Shown in pieces: positions 50,111 through 62,629 of a stretch of DNA of 64,000 bases. Location of the stretch: the NCBI RefSeq assembly GCF_030704535.1, contig NC_081811.1:5001001-5065000 (forward strand), written 5' to 3'. How positions within the stretch are numbered: the stretch's first letter is position 1; each line of letters starts with the position of its first letter. The stretch is from Vitis vinifera. Its lineage: Eukaryota; Streptophyta; Magnoliopsida; Vitales; Vitaceae. Below the pieces are notes generated by a model, which saw only the letters and a list, made by a program, of their open reading frames with translations, did not search any database and was not told the DNA's origin. The position numbers were made by a program, and so were the translations under genes.

Positions 50111-53100
50111 ATGGGAGGGGATGGAAACGGTGGCACAGCGGCGCGTGCGACGCTCCCGGCCGAGCCGCAGTACGTGTCGGTAAAGACGTCGGTGTGGTGG
50201 GACATCGAGAACTGCCAGGTCCCCAAGGGCTGCGATCCACACGCCATCGCTCAGAACATCAGTTCCGCGCTGGCCAAGTTGTACTACAGTGGTCCAGTCT
50301 CCATCTCAGCCTATGGAGATACAAATCGCATCCCGGCTTCTGTGCAGCAGGCGCTCTCCAGCACCGGCATCGCTCTCAATCACGTCCCCGCCGGTACTGA
50401 TCGCACTTTTTTGAACCCTAATTTTCCGAAAAAGAAAGAATCGTTTCCAATCGGTGGAAGTTTTTGTGATTGTTTTTCGTGTTGTACTAGTAGATCTCTC
50501 TTTTTTTAAGTAGGAGCACTGCTGTTTTGTTGTTGTTGTTCTTCTTGTTGTGTTGATCTCTGGTTATACAACCAATAATTAAACTCAGTAGGTCTGAAGC
50601 ATGAAACTCTGTACGTCTGAAGCATGAGATGGAATTCGAACTTCCGTTTTATTTATTTTCGATTGTTTATAGTGAATACAAGGGGTTTACTTTGTTTTGG
50701 TGTTTGTTTGTGTTTTTCTGAATTAGTGCTTTTGATTCTGGTTTAACATATGTTATCTGTATGCTTCCCTTAAGCATAAAAGGAAATTTGGATCTTTTTG
50801 GTGCAATGGCTTGCTTTGTTAGTTATCTTCTAATTTCCTAATGTGTAAGGGCCTTTGGTTTCATTTTGTTTTTGTGTATATTTTTCGAATTATTCATTTT
50901 GGTTGTGTTTGAATTTTATGTTCTTTATTCTTGTTCCCTTCTCATAAAAGGGATTTTAGATTAGTTTTCAGTCCGATTGGTTGCATTACTTTTTTTTTTT
51001 TTTCATAATATATACGAGGGTTTTTAAGTCATTTTTGTTCATGCGAGTTCTTTGAATTAGTTCTGTAAGCGTGTTTCAATTTATTTTGTTCATTGTTGTT
51101 TGCTTTCATTGTTGTTTATTTTCTATTTTTTTTACTATGCATGCTAGGGATTTTCGTTCATTTTTGTGTCAGAGCACTTTCTTTGAATTTGTTCCTTCGT
51201 GTGCATTTGAACTTATGCTGTTATGCAAAGGATACTTGATAGAAGAACCATTGATATGAATGCTTTGTTTTGTATATATATATATATATGGCTGCTTTCA
51301 TGTTTTCACTTGATCTTATGCAATGAGGAATTTTCAGCAACATTTTTTGTGTTTTCTTTTTTTGGTTTTATGCAATGAGGATTGATCAAGTCCTTTTGCC
51401 TACAGCCTTGAGCCCTTTTTAGGTTTCATATGGTGTATCACTGTCTCCCCTGTCATTTTCTTTTATATTTTTTCAGTGGTTTTCTTCTTGGCAGTACTGC
51501 TTTTTTTTTTTTTCTTTTCAATTTGCATACATTATGGGGCAACAATAAAGTATATGGATTCAGATTTCATCCAGTGACATGTTAAAAGTATGAACACAGG
51601 TGTGAAAGATGCAAGTGACAAGAAGATTTTAGTTGATATGCTGTTCTGGGCGGTGGATAATCCTGCCCCAGCTAATTATTTGCTGATTTCTGGTGATAGA
51701 GATTTTTCTAATGCTCTCCATCAGTTGCGAATGAGAAGATATAACATACTTCTAGCACAACCACAAAAAGCATCTGCTCCGCTAATTGCTGCAGCAAAGA
51801 GTGTATGGTTATGGACAAGCCTTGTTGCTGGAGGATTCCCACTAACAAGTGGTGAATCATCACAACTTGCTGATTGTAACAATGTGTTCAACCCTGAAAT
51901 GTCTCAGTATCCAGTTCCCGAGACCATGCAAACAAGCCAGCCTGTGGATTCCAATTCTGATGGTCTTTCTGCAGGAACTCAGAAGTTTTTTTCTGCGGGG
52001 AGGGTTGGTGATACTAAATCCAAAGGGAAATTCATCCGGAAAATTGCAAATCAACCAAACATAACAAGAGCTTCAAGTGTGCTAGTTGGGATTCAGGAGA
52101 GCAACAGTTTCTCTCACCAACCAGAATATACACAGGGAAAGCAGTTTAAGAAAGCTCCTCATGAATTCTTTGGTGCTAGTGAGTCTGTAGTATCTGCAAA
52201 TGGGTCTACTCCCAATTACTTTCAAGGGAATCCTGACTCTTCAGGGATCAATGGCAATAACTTCATTGGAAATCCACAAGATCACTATCCTCATCCTTTG
52301 AGGCCAAACAACATCCCTACGCAAGCTAGTTTTGCTTCAAATAATCTGTATCCACCAAATTCTTATAGCCATGGTTTTCGACCAATGCCTCCCAGATCTG
52401 AAGGTCCGAGATTTCCCTCGGCTCCACCTGCAAATGTGCCTGATATTAGCCGGCTAAGTATGTCTGAATACCCCAACTATGCTCAAAATCCTCCTAATTT
52501 TCATCAACGCATTGGAGGAGAGTACAAACCATACTCTAGCGAGTCTCCACACCCACCAGGTTTAAATGTACCACAGAAAGGCTATCTCCCACACACAAGT
52601 CAGCTGCTCTACCAGGATACTTCAAGCAATAGGTATCCTGGTGGTCCTGATTTGCCAGCCCATTCGTCCTCCCCAGTGGGTGCCAACTCTGTTTCCAGTA
52701 ATGGTGTGTGGGGCTCACAAGGATGTCCACAACCATCTGAATATGTGCAAGGTCTTATAGGGGTTATTCTACTTACTTTAAACACCTTAAAAACTGAAAA
52801 GATTATGCCTACTGAAGTGAATATAAGCGATTGCATTCGTCATGGAGATCCAAAACATCAAAATACTGATGTGAGAAAGGCCCTGGAAAGTGCTGTTGAG
52901 CAGCAAATGGTAGTGAAGCAAAATTTAGGTGCAGTACAGTTGTATGTTGGTAAAAAAGAGAGATTATGGAAGTGTGTGAACCCTATAGGTGGTAATCCTA
53001 ATCAATATCCAAAAGCAACATGGGATAGAATTCAAATGTTTTTAGCTACCTCTATAGGACGATCAGCAATAATGGCTTCTCAATGCAAGTAAGTTCTCTT

Positions 53101-53364
53101 GATGATTTATTTGCTATCTGGCTCCCTGGCATTTTAAGTTTTGATGACTCAAGCTATTTGTTTTATCTTCTATACAGGTATGAGGCAGCATTGATTCTTA
53201 GAAACAAGTGCTTAGAAGAGTTTGCTTTGGGTGATGTGCTCCAGATCTTGAATATGCTAAGCACAATGAAGAAATGGATTGTAAATCATCAGTCAGGATG
53301 GCAACCAATTAAAATTACTCTTGCAGAGACAAATACTGATATAAATACTGAAACTTCTGCTTGA
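50111..53364 (+). CDS. NYN-domain putative endoribonuclease (MARF1/limkain-b1-like)
   Basis: Three exons, 50111-50393, 51600-53088 and 53178-53364, all GT-AG and in phase, 652 aa. Residues 25-165 form a PIN-like NYN nuclease domain: SVWWDIENCQVP with Asp31, DKKILVDMLFWA with Asp107, and the metal-site loop SGDRDFSNAL with Asp127 and Asp129, so the acidic catalytic set appears complete. The domain is split by intron 1 at HVPAG. Residues 170-470 are low-complexity, rich in Pro, Ser and Asn, probably disordered. The C-terminal 475-640 holds two mixed helical/basic segments (EYVQGLIGVILLTL onward, and KYEAALILRNKCLEEF) of the kind attached to OST-HTH/LOTUS proteins. Such proteins are predicted to cleave RNA; in plants they are annotated only as putative endonucleases. 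The closest Arabidopsis gene I recall is At3g62200. Confidence 0.92.
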
Positions 53365-55158
53365 GTTAATGATGATGAGTCAAGGTACTGGAAAGTGGCT
53401 CTAAGACACTTCAGCAGCAGAATTTAATTTTGGGTTTTTGGATTTGGGAACTGGAGGTAGGTGGGTCACTTTTAAAAGAATTATAATCGTAAAGGTATGA
53501 AGAAACTATGGTGAATAAGAACTTTTAGATTGAGAGTCAAGTGAATAGGGATAGGGGTCTTGTTTTTCATTTGTTTTTGTGTGGGTTTCAGTGGATTTGA
53601 TAGGAAAAAGGAAAGTTCATTTTGGATAAAGGTCAACCATCGCACTCCGTGTCATTTCTCTCATGGTCCTGAATTACAACTATAAGCTACTTGCTGCATC
53701 TAAAGTCTGTCCTGCTTAGGTAGGTTGCACCTGCGCTATGAAGCTTCTGTCTGATGTCATTGTTGCTGGAAGTTGTTTAATTAGGATAAAACCTAAAGCC
53801 CTTGTTTTAAAGTATGATTTGTTTAAGAGAAGCTCTTCTCTGGAAGGATTGATGGTCTTCTCCTTTGGCATGTAGACTTGCAAGCAAGTTGTGTAAGCAA
53901 TGGACTAGTTATGAGTCTTGTTACATTTAGTGGCTTATGGAGATAAGCTCTACTGTCCAGACAGAGGCATAAAAGGGGCAGGGAGATAAGAATTCTAGTT
54001 CTGCCATTTTTTCATGGGATTCTGCAGATTACTTAATGGTCAGGAAGCAATTCATGGAAGAACAAGATTCAAGCAGGTATATAGTTATCATTGAAGCCTT
54101 CAAGTACGATAATGCCAGAAAGCTTGAGATGGAGGCCAACTAGTATCTTGTGATTAAGGTCAAGGAAGTATAGTAAGAAAGCTACATTCATGGTTATGCG
54201 GTTATGCTGTTGCTGTTGCTGGATCATGAATGATATAGTATGGTATGATCATAAATACTGGAAATCAATGCTGGAATACTTCAGCTGAAATGTTATATTA
54301 CTTTTATCATGAAAATCTATGTTTGTGTTCATAAACTTTTGTTGGGGGAAAAAATAAAGTTAGAACCTGAGAATATTAGTTAAACATTGAAATGAATGCT
54401 TGTGTGTAGCTGTGTGTAAACTGTTTTTTCCCCCAGTTAGTAAGAACTGTTTGGATGTTTCTGCCCTGAATCCTATTTGTTCTTGCTGCATATGGCCTGT
54501 AGGATGCTAAGCAAGAGAACTTGATGCTAAAAAGCCCCTTTAAGGTTTCCTTTTTCCCTTCTTACATCTCCCTTTTGTATCGATGCTACTTTTTTGATGC
54601 AGAAAGTTGAGTTAATATTCAGGTCTCTGGAGACGTTCAGAATTGGAATGAGATGCAGATGGTTGGTATGGAAAAAAAATCGTAATTTATGATTGGTCAG
54701 TGCTTGCTCTCAATAGCTTCTCTGTGTTAATGCATACAGGTGTTGGCGCTGAATCCTACTTCTTTGGAGTTGGATTTCTTCCCCTCTATGTTGATTTTCA
54801 TAGAAACTCTTTTTTGTGGTTTACTTTTGTTTATTTGTGTTTTGGTTGTTTCTGTATATACAGGGTACGCCCCCTCCTTTTTTGGCACTCTTTATTCCAA
54901 CATGTTGTTGTCTCAAAAAAAAAAAAAAAAAAAAAAATCTTCATCATGCATTATCTGAATACCTATTCTTGTCAAAAGAGTTGGACCCTGATAAAGAACT
55001 GTTTTAAAAACAGATTTCTGTTAATTGTTTCCATATTCTAAATCACTTTCGGTAGTTTTTCGACAAAAGGTAGCTTTTGATAAATAAAAAAGAAGGGTAT
55101 TTTTAATTAAAAAAATAAAATTCCATAAAAAATGGATTTTTTTTTTAAATATTTGCTT
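53365..55158. other. NYN gene 3' region and spacer
   Basis: The first several hundred bases are probably 3' untranslated. A poly(A) run at about 54915-54938 follows ttgttgtctc and could mark an old retroposed end. No gene is supported. Confidence 0.45.
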
Positions 55159-55163
55159 ATATA

Positions 55164-55352
55164 CTTTATAAAATTATAAAGTGAAAGGAGAAGAAAATAA
55201 GAAAGAGAAATTAGAATATAGGAAGAGAATACAATCGATTTTCATTAGAGGTATCTCCTTTTTATAGGGAGTTACAAAGAGATATATATCAATCAATATG
55301 GATAATCATCCACAAGTTCCCATAATTCGATAAATTTTCATATTTTCTAACA
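55164..55352 (-). repeat. 3' LTR of the copia element
   Basis: Matches 60868-61051 over its length; on the minus strand it starts tgttagaaaatatg. Its outer end has ct where the other LTR has tg, the only damage to the termini. Confidence 0.92.
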
Positions 55353-55363
55353 CTCCTCCTTGG
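55353..55363 (-). promoter_or_regulatory. Polypurine tract of the copia element
   Basis: On the minus strand the purine run aaggaggag directly precedes the 3' LTR, the position from which plus-strand DNA synthesis is primed. Confidence 0.75.
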
Positions 55364-55439
55364 ATGATCATAAGAATTCTAATGTTATACCTTAATTTTT
55401 TTAATGTGGTCGAAGGTAACACCTTTGTGAGTAGATCTA

Positions 55440-58400
55440 CTAGATTATTACATGACCGAATTTGTTGAACATCAATTTCACCTTCTTTTGGAGCTCATGA
55501 GTATAGAAGAATTTATGGGAGATATGCTTAGTTTTATCACCTTTTATGAATCTTCCTTTAATTTGTGCAATACAAGCAACATTATCTTCATGTAACACGG
55601 TTGCATTGCCTCTAATGGAAGTTAGTCCACATGTTTCTTGTATATGTTGGATCATTGACCTGAGCTATACACATTCACGACTTGCTTCATGAATTACAAG
55701 AATTTCTGAATGATTTGAAGATGTGACTACCATTGTTTGCTTGACTGATCTCCAAGATATTGCCGTTCCATCATAAGCAAAGACATATCCCGTTTGAGAT
55801 CTAGTTTTATGAGGATCTGAAAGATATCCTGCATCTGCATACCCATTCAATTGTGATTTTGATTATTTTGAATAATGTAAACCCATGCCACTTGTTCCAT
55901 GAAGGTATCATAATATATGTTTAATCCCATTCCAATGCCTTTTAGTTGGGGTAGAATTGTATCTTGCTAGTAAGTTGACAAAGAATGCTATGTCTGGTAT
56001 AGTACAATTTGTAAGATACATTAGTGTACCGATTGCACTGAGATATGATACTTTTGGACCAAATAATTATTTATTTTCTTCTTTAGGACGAAATAAGTCT
56101 TTGTTCACTTCAAGTGAATGAACAACCATAAGGGAATTGATTAGATGTGATTTGTCCATATAAAATTGTTTTAATACTTTCTCTAAATATATCGATTGAT
56201 GGACTAATATGCCATTTGAACAATGCTCGATTTGCAGGCCAGGGTAATATCTTGTTTTCCCCAAGTCTTTCATTTCAAATTCCTTCTTTAAATATTTGGT
56301 TGCTTTTGTGAGCTCTTCAAGAGTTCCTATAAGGTTTAAATAATCCACATACATCAATTATTGTAAGCCCAAATTTTGATTTCTTGATAAAAACACATGG
56401 ACAAATTGAATTATTCACATATCATTCTTTTAACAAATACTCACTCATACGATTATACCACATACGTCTGGATTGCTTTAATCCGTACAAAGATTTTTGT
56501 AGTTTGATTGAGTACATGTTTCGAGGTTTTGGATTAGTTGCTTCAGGCAATTTGAATCCGTTAGGGATTTTCATATATATGTTAGTATCTATAGACCCAT
56601 ATAAATAGGCTATAACAACATTCATAAGATGCATATCTAGTCCTTCAGAGACTGTTAAACTTATCAAGTATCAAAGTGTGATTGCATCCATTATAGGGGA
56701 ATAAGTTTCCTCATAGTCTATACCAGGTATTTGAGAGAAACCTTGAGTAACAAGTCGTGATTTATATCTTATGATTTCATCATTCTCATTTCGTTTTTTC
56801 ACAAAGACCCATTTATATCCATCAGGCTTTATGTTTCCAGGTGTTTGAACTACAAATCCAAATACTTCTTGTTTTGTTAACGAGTTTAGCTCTGTTTGGA
56901 TTGCTTCTTTCCATTTTTGGCCAATCATTCATTTTTCGACATTCATTCACAGTTTATGGTTCTTGATACTTATCATTTCTCATAATGTTCATAGCCACTT
57001 GGAATGCGAATATATTATCTATGATAATGTCGCTATGGTCCTTTGTTTCTCTCGTGTGACTCATTGAGATCTCTTTAGTTCTAGATACCGGTATTTGATC
57101 AATTTGTGTCTCTTCAGGAGTTAATTGTTTGTTAAGTTGGGTTTCATCATTTGACCTTTTCATATTTGTGAACTTTTCAGGAGTACTAAGTTTTTCATAT
57201 GTTGTTCCTTTTTTTTTTTTTTTTTTCTAGGAATTAAATCCTTTGAGCTAATAGGTCACCAGGCTTTAGGCGTGTCTTAGATTCATTTGCTATGACATCC
57301 TCCAATTGTCCTTCAGGGACATCAATATGTGTTGCCGTTCACAGCTGGTATGTGTGACTTTGTTACTTTATTTATATATGTGAAAACATCAAGTAATTGA
57401 TTTGCAAGTCCTTGCAAATGAACAATCCTTTGAACTTTTAACTCACATTGTCTTGTGCAAGGATCAAGGATGAGACAAGAAGGGTACATACCATGTAATG
57501 TCTTGCCATTCTTTTGACTTGTCTCCCCTTAATGGTGGGAACACATTTTCATCAAAATGACAATCTGCAAAGTGGGCAGTAAAAACATCACCTATGATTG
57601 GTTCAAGATAATGGATAATGGAGGGAAAATTAAAACCAACATATATACCAAGTCGACGTTGAAGTACTAACTTGGAATGTTGAGGTGAAACTATGGGAAC
57701 ATAGACAACACAACCAAAAATATGAAAATGTGAAACATTTGGTTGGGAGCCTAAAGCAAGTTGTAAAGGTGAACAATCATGATTAGCTGTAGGGCGAATT
57801 CAAATTAAAGTGGCAACATGAAGAATAGCATGCCCCCAAGCAGATAAGGGCAAGTTTGTTCTCAAGAGTAATGGTCTTGCAATAAGTTGCAAACGCTTAA
57901 TTAGAGATTCAACTAAACCATTCTGAGTATGGGTATGAGCAACATGATATTTAACATCAATACCAACCGACATACAATAATCAAGAAATGTTTGAGAGGA
58001 AAATTCACTAGCATTATCAAGGCGAATTGTCTTAATAGGATGATCAGAGAATTGTGCCTTGAGTCGAATTATTTGAACAAGTAACCTAGTGAAGGCAATA
58101 TTTCTAGTTGAAAGAAGACAAACATAAGACCAATGAGTTGATGCATCAATTAAAACCATAAAATAACAAAAAGGTCCACTAGGTGGATGAATAGGTCCAC
58201 AAATATCACCTTGAATACATTCTAGAAAGGTTGGTGATTCATATTCAACCTTGGTAAATGATGGTTTAATAATTAATTTGCCTTGTGAGCAAGCAACACA
58301 ATTGCAATCATTGGGCATCAGAAACTTCTGGTTCTTCAAGGGATGCCCTAAAGAATTGTTGATGATACGACACATCATGGATAATCCTGGATGACTAAGA

Positions 58401-58840
58401 CGTTCATGTCATATCATAAAAGTTTTTAAGTCATAGAACTTCTGATTCATGACAACATGTGACTCCATGGGTTTAATAATTGTTTGGTATAACCCACAAG
58501 AATAAGAAGGAAGCTTTTCCAAGATGTGTTTTCCCCTAGAAATAATTGAAGTAATGAGAAGGTATTCATTACTATCGTCATTCATAGTTTCAATGTAATA
58601 TCCATTTCGGCGAATATCCTTAAAACTAAGAAGATTTCACTTGGATTTAGGAGAATAAAAGACATCATTAATGTGGATTTTAGTTCCTCTAGGTAAAATA
58701 ATAGTTGCTATTTCGAAGCCTTGAATCAAGTCTACAGGACCTGATATTGTATTAACATTAGACTTAACCAATGATATGTTGGAAAAATATTTTTTATCAC
58801 AAAGGATTGTGTGTTGTGGCACAATCTGCAAGGCATGCAT
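55440..58840 (-). pseudogene. copia pol remnants: integrase, reverse transcriptase, RNase H
   Basis: Domains are scattered over several frames. Integrase occupies 57800-58378, with GDICGPI and an H/C pre-integrase remnant ahead of it (HPLKNQ, CVACSQGK). Reverse transcriptase spans about 56067-56928 (WVFVKKRN, SLYGLKQS). The active-site box at about 56345 reads YVDY where copia has YVDD, and the frame is broken by several stops and shifts. RNase H covers 55440-55850 (YADAGYLSDPHKTRSQTGYV, then LHEDNVACIAQIKGRFIKGD). No product could be functional. Confidence 0.9.
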
Positions 58841-59199
58841 CTACATTGGATGTTGTATGATGTACCAAGGTATGAGAAAGATCCATGTATCTTCAAGTAT
58901 AAATAAAGAGAATAATTTATATAAGAAATAATAAAATGTGAAATAAACTATAAAAGATGAATAATAAACAATGTGTTTAAAGATGATAACAAAATAAACC
59001 TATTTACAAATAACTAAATAAGAACATAACATTTAATCATAACAAACATTTCCATCACCAATTAGATGGTCAATTTTCCTATTAGGATTCTCAAAGAAAT
59101 CTGAAACCTCTAAATGGGTTAGATCTATTGGGCCATCACTATCAATGAAGTTCATTTCAACTTCATTTCCTTTTACTTTTATTGAGGCTTGATAAAGGT

Positions 59200-60092
59200 C
59201 AACAAAATGTTTCGGAGTACGAAAAGTACGTGACTAATGTCCTTTCATGCCACATCTATGACAGTTATTCTCACGAGCATGTTTACTTTGTGGTTCTATC
59301 CCCTTTTCAGATTGTGCCTTTGAATTATTCCACTTCTGGTGATTTGAGTTGTTCTTTTTACTTTGAGAACCACTATGATGAGAAGAATTGTGTTACCACG
59401 ACCTCAACCGCGACCTCGTCCATATCCACATCCTTGTCCATGTCCAAGGGTTTGAATAGATGTGGCATTGGCTTTAGGCAATGACATAGACCTAGTAGGA
59501 CGAGATTGATGGTTCTTCAATAATAGCTCATTATTTTGTTCAGCCACAAGACATGAGATCAATTATGAATATTTAGTGAAACGACGCTCTTGATATTGCT
59601 ACTGTAGGAGCACATTCGAGGCATAAAAAGTCATGAATGTTTTTTCAAGCATATCTTCTTCAGTGACCTTTTCTCCACACAATTTTAATTGTGAGCTAAT
59701 TTTGAATAGGGTCTAGTTGTAGTCACTAATAGACTTCAAATCTTGTAATCTCAAGTGCATCCAATCATAGCGTGTCTTTGAAAGGATTACGGTCTTTTGG
59801 TGGTCATATCATTCCCTTATATTATTCCAAAGGATGAAAGATCTTTAACCGTAAGGTATTCACCTTTTAATCCTTCATCAATATGATGGCGAAGGAATAT
59901 CAAAGCTCTGGCGCGATCCTGTAGGGATGCGTCATTTCCTTCTTTAATGGTATTTCCAAGATTCATCGCATCTAGATGAATTTTAGCATCTAGAACCCAA
60001 GATAAGTAGTTCTTGCTCAAAATATTGAGGGCAACAAATTCAAGCTTTGCAAGGTTTGACATTATCTGAAAGCTATATATAATATTAATCAA
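59200..60092 (-). pseudogene. copia gag remnant with broken zinc knuckle
   Basis: The best start is the Met at 60063 or 60092, opening a copia-type gag N-terminus (KNYLSWVLDAKIHLDAM). Near 59237-59263 a CCHC knuckle begins CHRCGMKGH, but the next codon is TAG (59234-59236) and the last Cys position reads Phe. A run of Gly-Arg repeats follows the knuckle-side frame near 59400-59450. Several other stops interrupt the frame. Confidence 0.85.
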
Positions 60093-60225
60093 AGAAATAT
60101 TTCAATTATTATAATAAACTATTAATAGAATGCTTTAACAATATTTCAAATAAAAAATATAATGACCTAAAATTTATCAATTATAAATATGGTAAAAATG
60201 TATAAATATGAAATAAGAATTAAAA

Positions 60226-60230
<5 letters not shown>

Positions 60231-60275
<45 letters not shown>
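60231..60275. repeat. (AT)n microsatellite in copia leader
   Basis: About 22 AT units lie between the gag start and the hairpin array of the copia leader. Confidence 0.95.
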
Positions 60276-60277
<2 letters not shown>

Positions 60278-60284
60278 CTTTTTC

Positions 60285-60680
60285 ATACCTTCGGGCTATG
60301 ATTATTTTATCATAACAAAAATGTGCAAAGTAATATATAGCTTCAAGCTATGAATTATTTTATGTAAATTTGTGGATAACTTCGGGGTGTGAACTTTCAT
60401 TATGTAAATTTGTACATAGCTTCAGGCTATGAACATTTATTTATTTATTTATTTTATAGCTTCTAACTATATAATATTGTTTGGTATAACATCCAGTTAT
60501 ACCGTATAATTAAAAATAAATAATTAGAGATCATATATATAACTTCTGATCATGTATCTGTAATTCTGTAATTTTTCACCATAACTTATGGTTATAGGAA
60601 TTGCACATATTTTTCATAACTTTTGATTATAAATTTACCCCATAATTTATAATATACTCCATAATTTCTGGTTATAGGGA
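60285..60680 (-). repeat. Array of small hairpin repeats in copia leader
   Basis: About ten degenerate units, spaced roughly 30-60 bases apart, each centred on an inverted repeat with the consensus atarcttcnggytat. Examples: 60337-60351 (atagcttcaagctat), 60415-60431 (catagcttcaggctatg), 60483-60503 (ggtataac, five bases, gttatacc, a perfect 8-bp stem) and 60581-60595 (ataacttatggttat). Stems of the atagc/gctat type and of the ataac/gttat type coexist, so paired positions change together. The array lies between the primer-binding site and gag. Confidence 0.8.
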
Positions 60681-60846
60681 TTATATATATTTATGTATTC
60701 AAATAAAATAAATGAAAATAGAGATCAAATGGTAATAAAATAGAAAATCATGATATAAGTTTATCATGTACCTTTTTATGAGAAAGAAGAGATAAGAGTC
60801 TTTCTATTTATCTAAATAGAGAAAAATCTTTCTATTTCTTTTGTAG

Positions 60847-60867
60847 AGACTAGTCGTACTGATAACA
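60847..60867 (-). promoter_or_regulatory. Primer-binding-site region of the copia element
   Basis: On the minus strand the 5' LTR end taaca is followed by tgttatcagtacgac. It resembles the tggtatcagagc site complementary to initiator tRNA-Met, with differences; an internal tRNA fragment primer is also possible. Confidence 0.5.
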
Positions 60868-61051
60868 TGTTATAAAATTATAAAGTGAAAGGAGAAAGAA
60901 ATAAGAAAGAGAAATTAGAATGTAGGAAGAGAATAGAATAGATTTTCATTAGAGGTATCTACCTTTTATAGGGAGTCATAAAGAAATATACATCAATATG
61001 GATGATCATCCACAAGTTCCCATAATCTGATAAATTCTCATATTTTTAACA
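60868..61051 (-). repeat. 5' LTR of the copia element
   Basis: 184 bp with intact TGTTA/TAACA inverted ends, matching 55164-55352 with scattered substitutions and small gaps. Confidence 0.93.
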
Positions 61052-61056
61052 ATATA

Positions 61057-62540
61057 TATTTTTTATATTTGAATTTAAATTCAGATTTATTAAATTTGAT
61101 TTTTTTTTCTACTTGTTCTCCTTTACTGTTCAAAGAGAAAAGAAAAAGAGGTCTTTGGGATGAAAATTTTTGCAGGCTTATGGGATTAATGTGAGGGGTA
61201 GGGATGACTATATTTCTTGGAGCAACTCCAGGCAAATATGAAAGACAATTCCGAATACCAAATCCGTTTTGTCTAGAGAAAACTTAACTTTAAAGAATAT
61301 TTAGAAACCTAAAAATGACATTAAGAATATCTGTGAGATTTATTTTTGAAGACTATCATTAAAAGTTATTTTTTCCAAAATCATTTTGAGATAGGACTTA
61401 TCTTTTGGTTGGCATATGTGAGGAATGGTGACCCAGTTGTCCATGTGACCAACTTCACAGTTGAATGTATGATCATTTATAGCCCCTGCATCTTGCAAGT
61501 TGAACAAGGATATAGGTAAAATTACTTAGACAAGGAAGCCAACGAAAGCTTGCAGGCAAAGGTTCTCGTCTACAAATGTAATATTTCATTAAAATGCTTT
61601 GATTGCTTCTATAAAAATAATTCGTTAGACAAAAGAGGTCGTTACTTAATATAAAAAAAAAAAAATTTAAACCCTAAAATTTTTAGTGTTATATATATAA
61701 AAATATATATAAAGCAGGAGAGTGAAGATGTTGTTTGTAGATTAAGTTAAGCATTAGGAATCAAGGGGTATATACCAAATGAAAATTTTCTGAGACTGGA
61801 TTGCAGGTACCCGTAGACAGTCCTCAATGCTCAATTGTGATTAAAAAATGCTGTGTCACACCTCATGTGAAAGCCATTGGTTGCTGAGACATCGTAATGG
61901 ATGGCATCACCCATGTGCCATATGAATGGAGTTCCCACAAGACATGCCATAATATATGGCCTTCTAACCATCACCAAACTAATAACCACAATTGTCAAAG
62001 CACAAAGCCGACCTTAGTGGTTTTTGGCTTTTTAATTCTCAAGTTGCATCTCAAGCCATGTTCGGGACTACCTGCTACTATTTCACGACCATCCCAATAC
62101 CATTGTTGTTAAACTACTTCTAAATTTTTTATCATTAATTTATTCGATCCAAATACTGTTTCATTTTAGTTTTTAAGTGGAGCTCATCTAATAATGTACA
62201 TGAATTTCTTACTCTATATATTAATTTAAACCATAAATTCCAAAGTGGAAAGGGTCTTATTTCTTAACCGACAAGGCATTAGCAGTTGAAGAGTTATTGC
62301 TCGCACATGTTGTGTATGTGTGGAACTTGACTTTGATTCATGGTGGTGCAATTTTTCCATCATTCTTTTTGTCTGCGGAGAAAGTTTTTCTATTTCTCAT
62401 TAGTTTATGGTGTATGTACTTTGCAATTTGAAGTCATAATGGTACTGTAACGTACCACGAGCTACCAATTATAGGATGCATGAATTATGGCTGCAGGTTC
62501 CTTTATTCAAGGTTGCTTCTGGTCAATGGGCTTGTAAATT
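61057..62540. other. Spacer upstream of the expansin gene
   Basis: No gene is visible. Short AT runs lie near 61700. Sequence within the last 500 bases should contain the expansin promoter; I searched by eye for the root-hair element consensus and did not find a convincing match. Confidence 0.45.
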
Positions 62541-62563
62541 GTATTCATACAATCACATTTGGC

Positions 62564-62571
62564 TATAAATA
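62564..62571 (+). promoter_or_regulatory. TATA box of the expansin gene
   Basis: tataaata within ggctataaatagtggg lies 66 bases before the ATG, the position expected for a plant core promoter with a short leader. Confidence 0.8.
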
Positions 62572-62629
62572 GTGGGGGGAATTTGCCATCTCTACCAGCA
62601 CAGAGTCTGTACAGAGAGGAGATCAAACA

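Larger units (their letters stand above)
55164..61051 (-). mobile_element. Full-length, decayed Ty1/copia retrotransposon with short LTRs
   Basis: Two direct repeats of about 185 bp (55164-55352 and 60868-61051) frame gag and pol remnants in copia order on the minus strand: gag, protease region, integrase, reverse transcriptase, RNase H. The pentamer atata flanks both ends (55159-55163 and 61052-61056), as expected for a 5-bp target duplication. The 5' LTR reads TGTTA to TAACA on the minus strand. About one position in ten differs between the LTRs by eye, so the insertion is old. Stops and frameshifts in every domain make it non-autonomous. Total length 5888 bp is usual for copia, but the LTRs are short. 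Confidence 0.93.

Noticed and set aside
49662-50183. 173-residue open frame overlapping the NYN start region
   Set aside because: It runs through the tandem duplication and then out of frame across the NYN first exon; the peptide has no family features while the frame starting at 50111 gives an exact NYN domain.
54700-55041. Open frames ending in a Lys run near 54.9 kb
   Set aside because: They are created by a poly(A) tract and show no protein family features.
60285-60680. Could the hairpin repeats be a CRISPR array or a tRNA/miRNA cluster?
   Set aside because: Stems are 5-8 bp with tiny loops and irregular spacing; no tRNA arms or long precursor arms are present.
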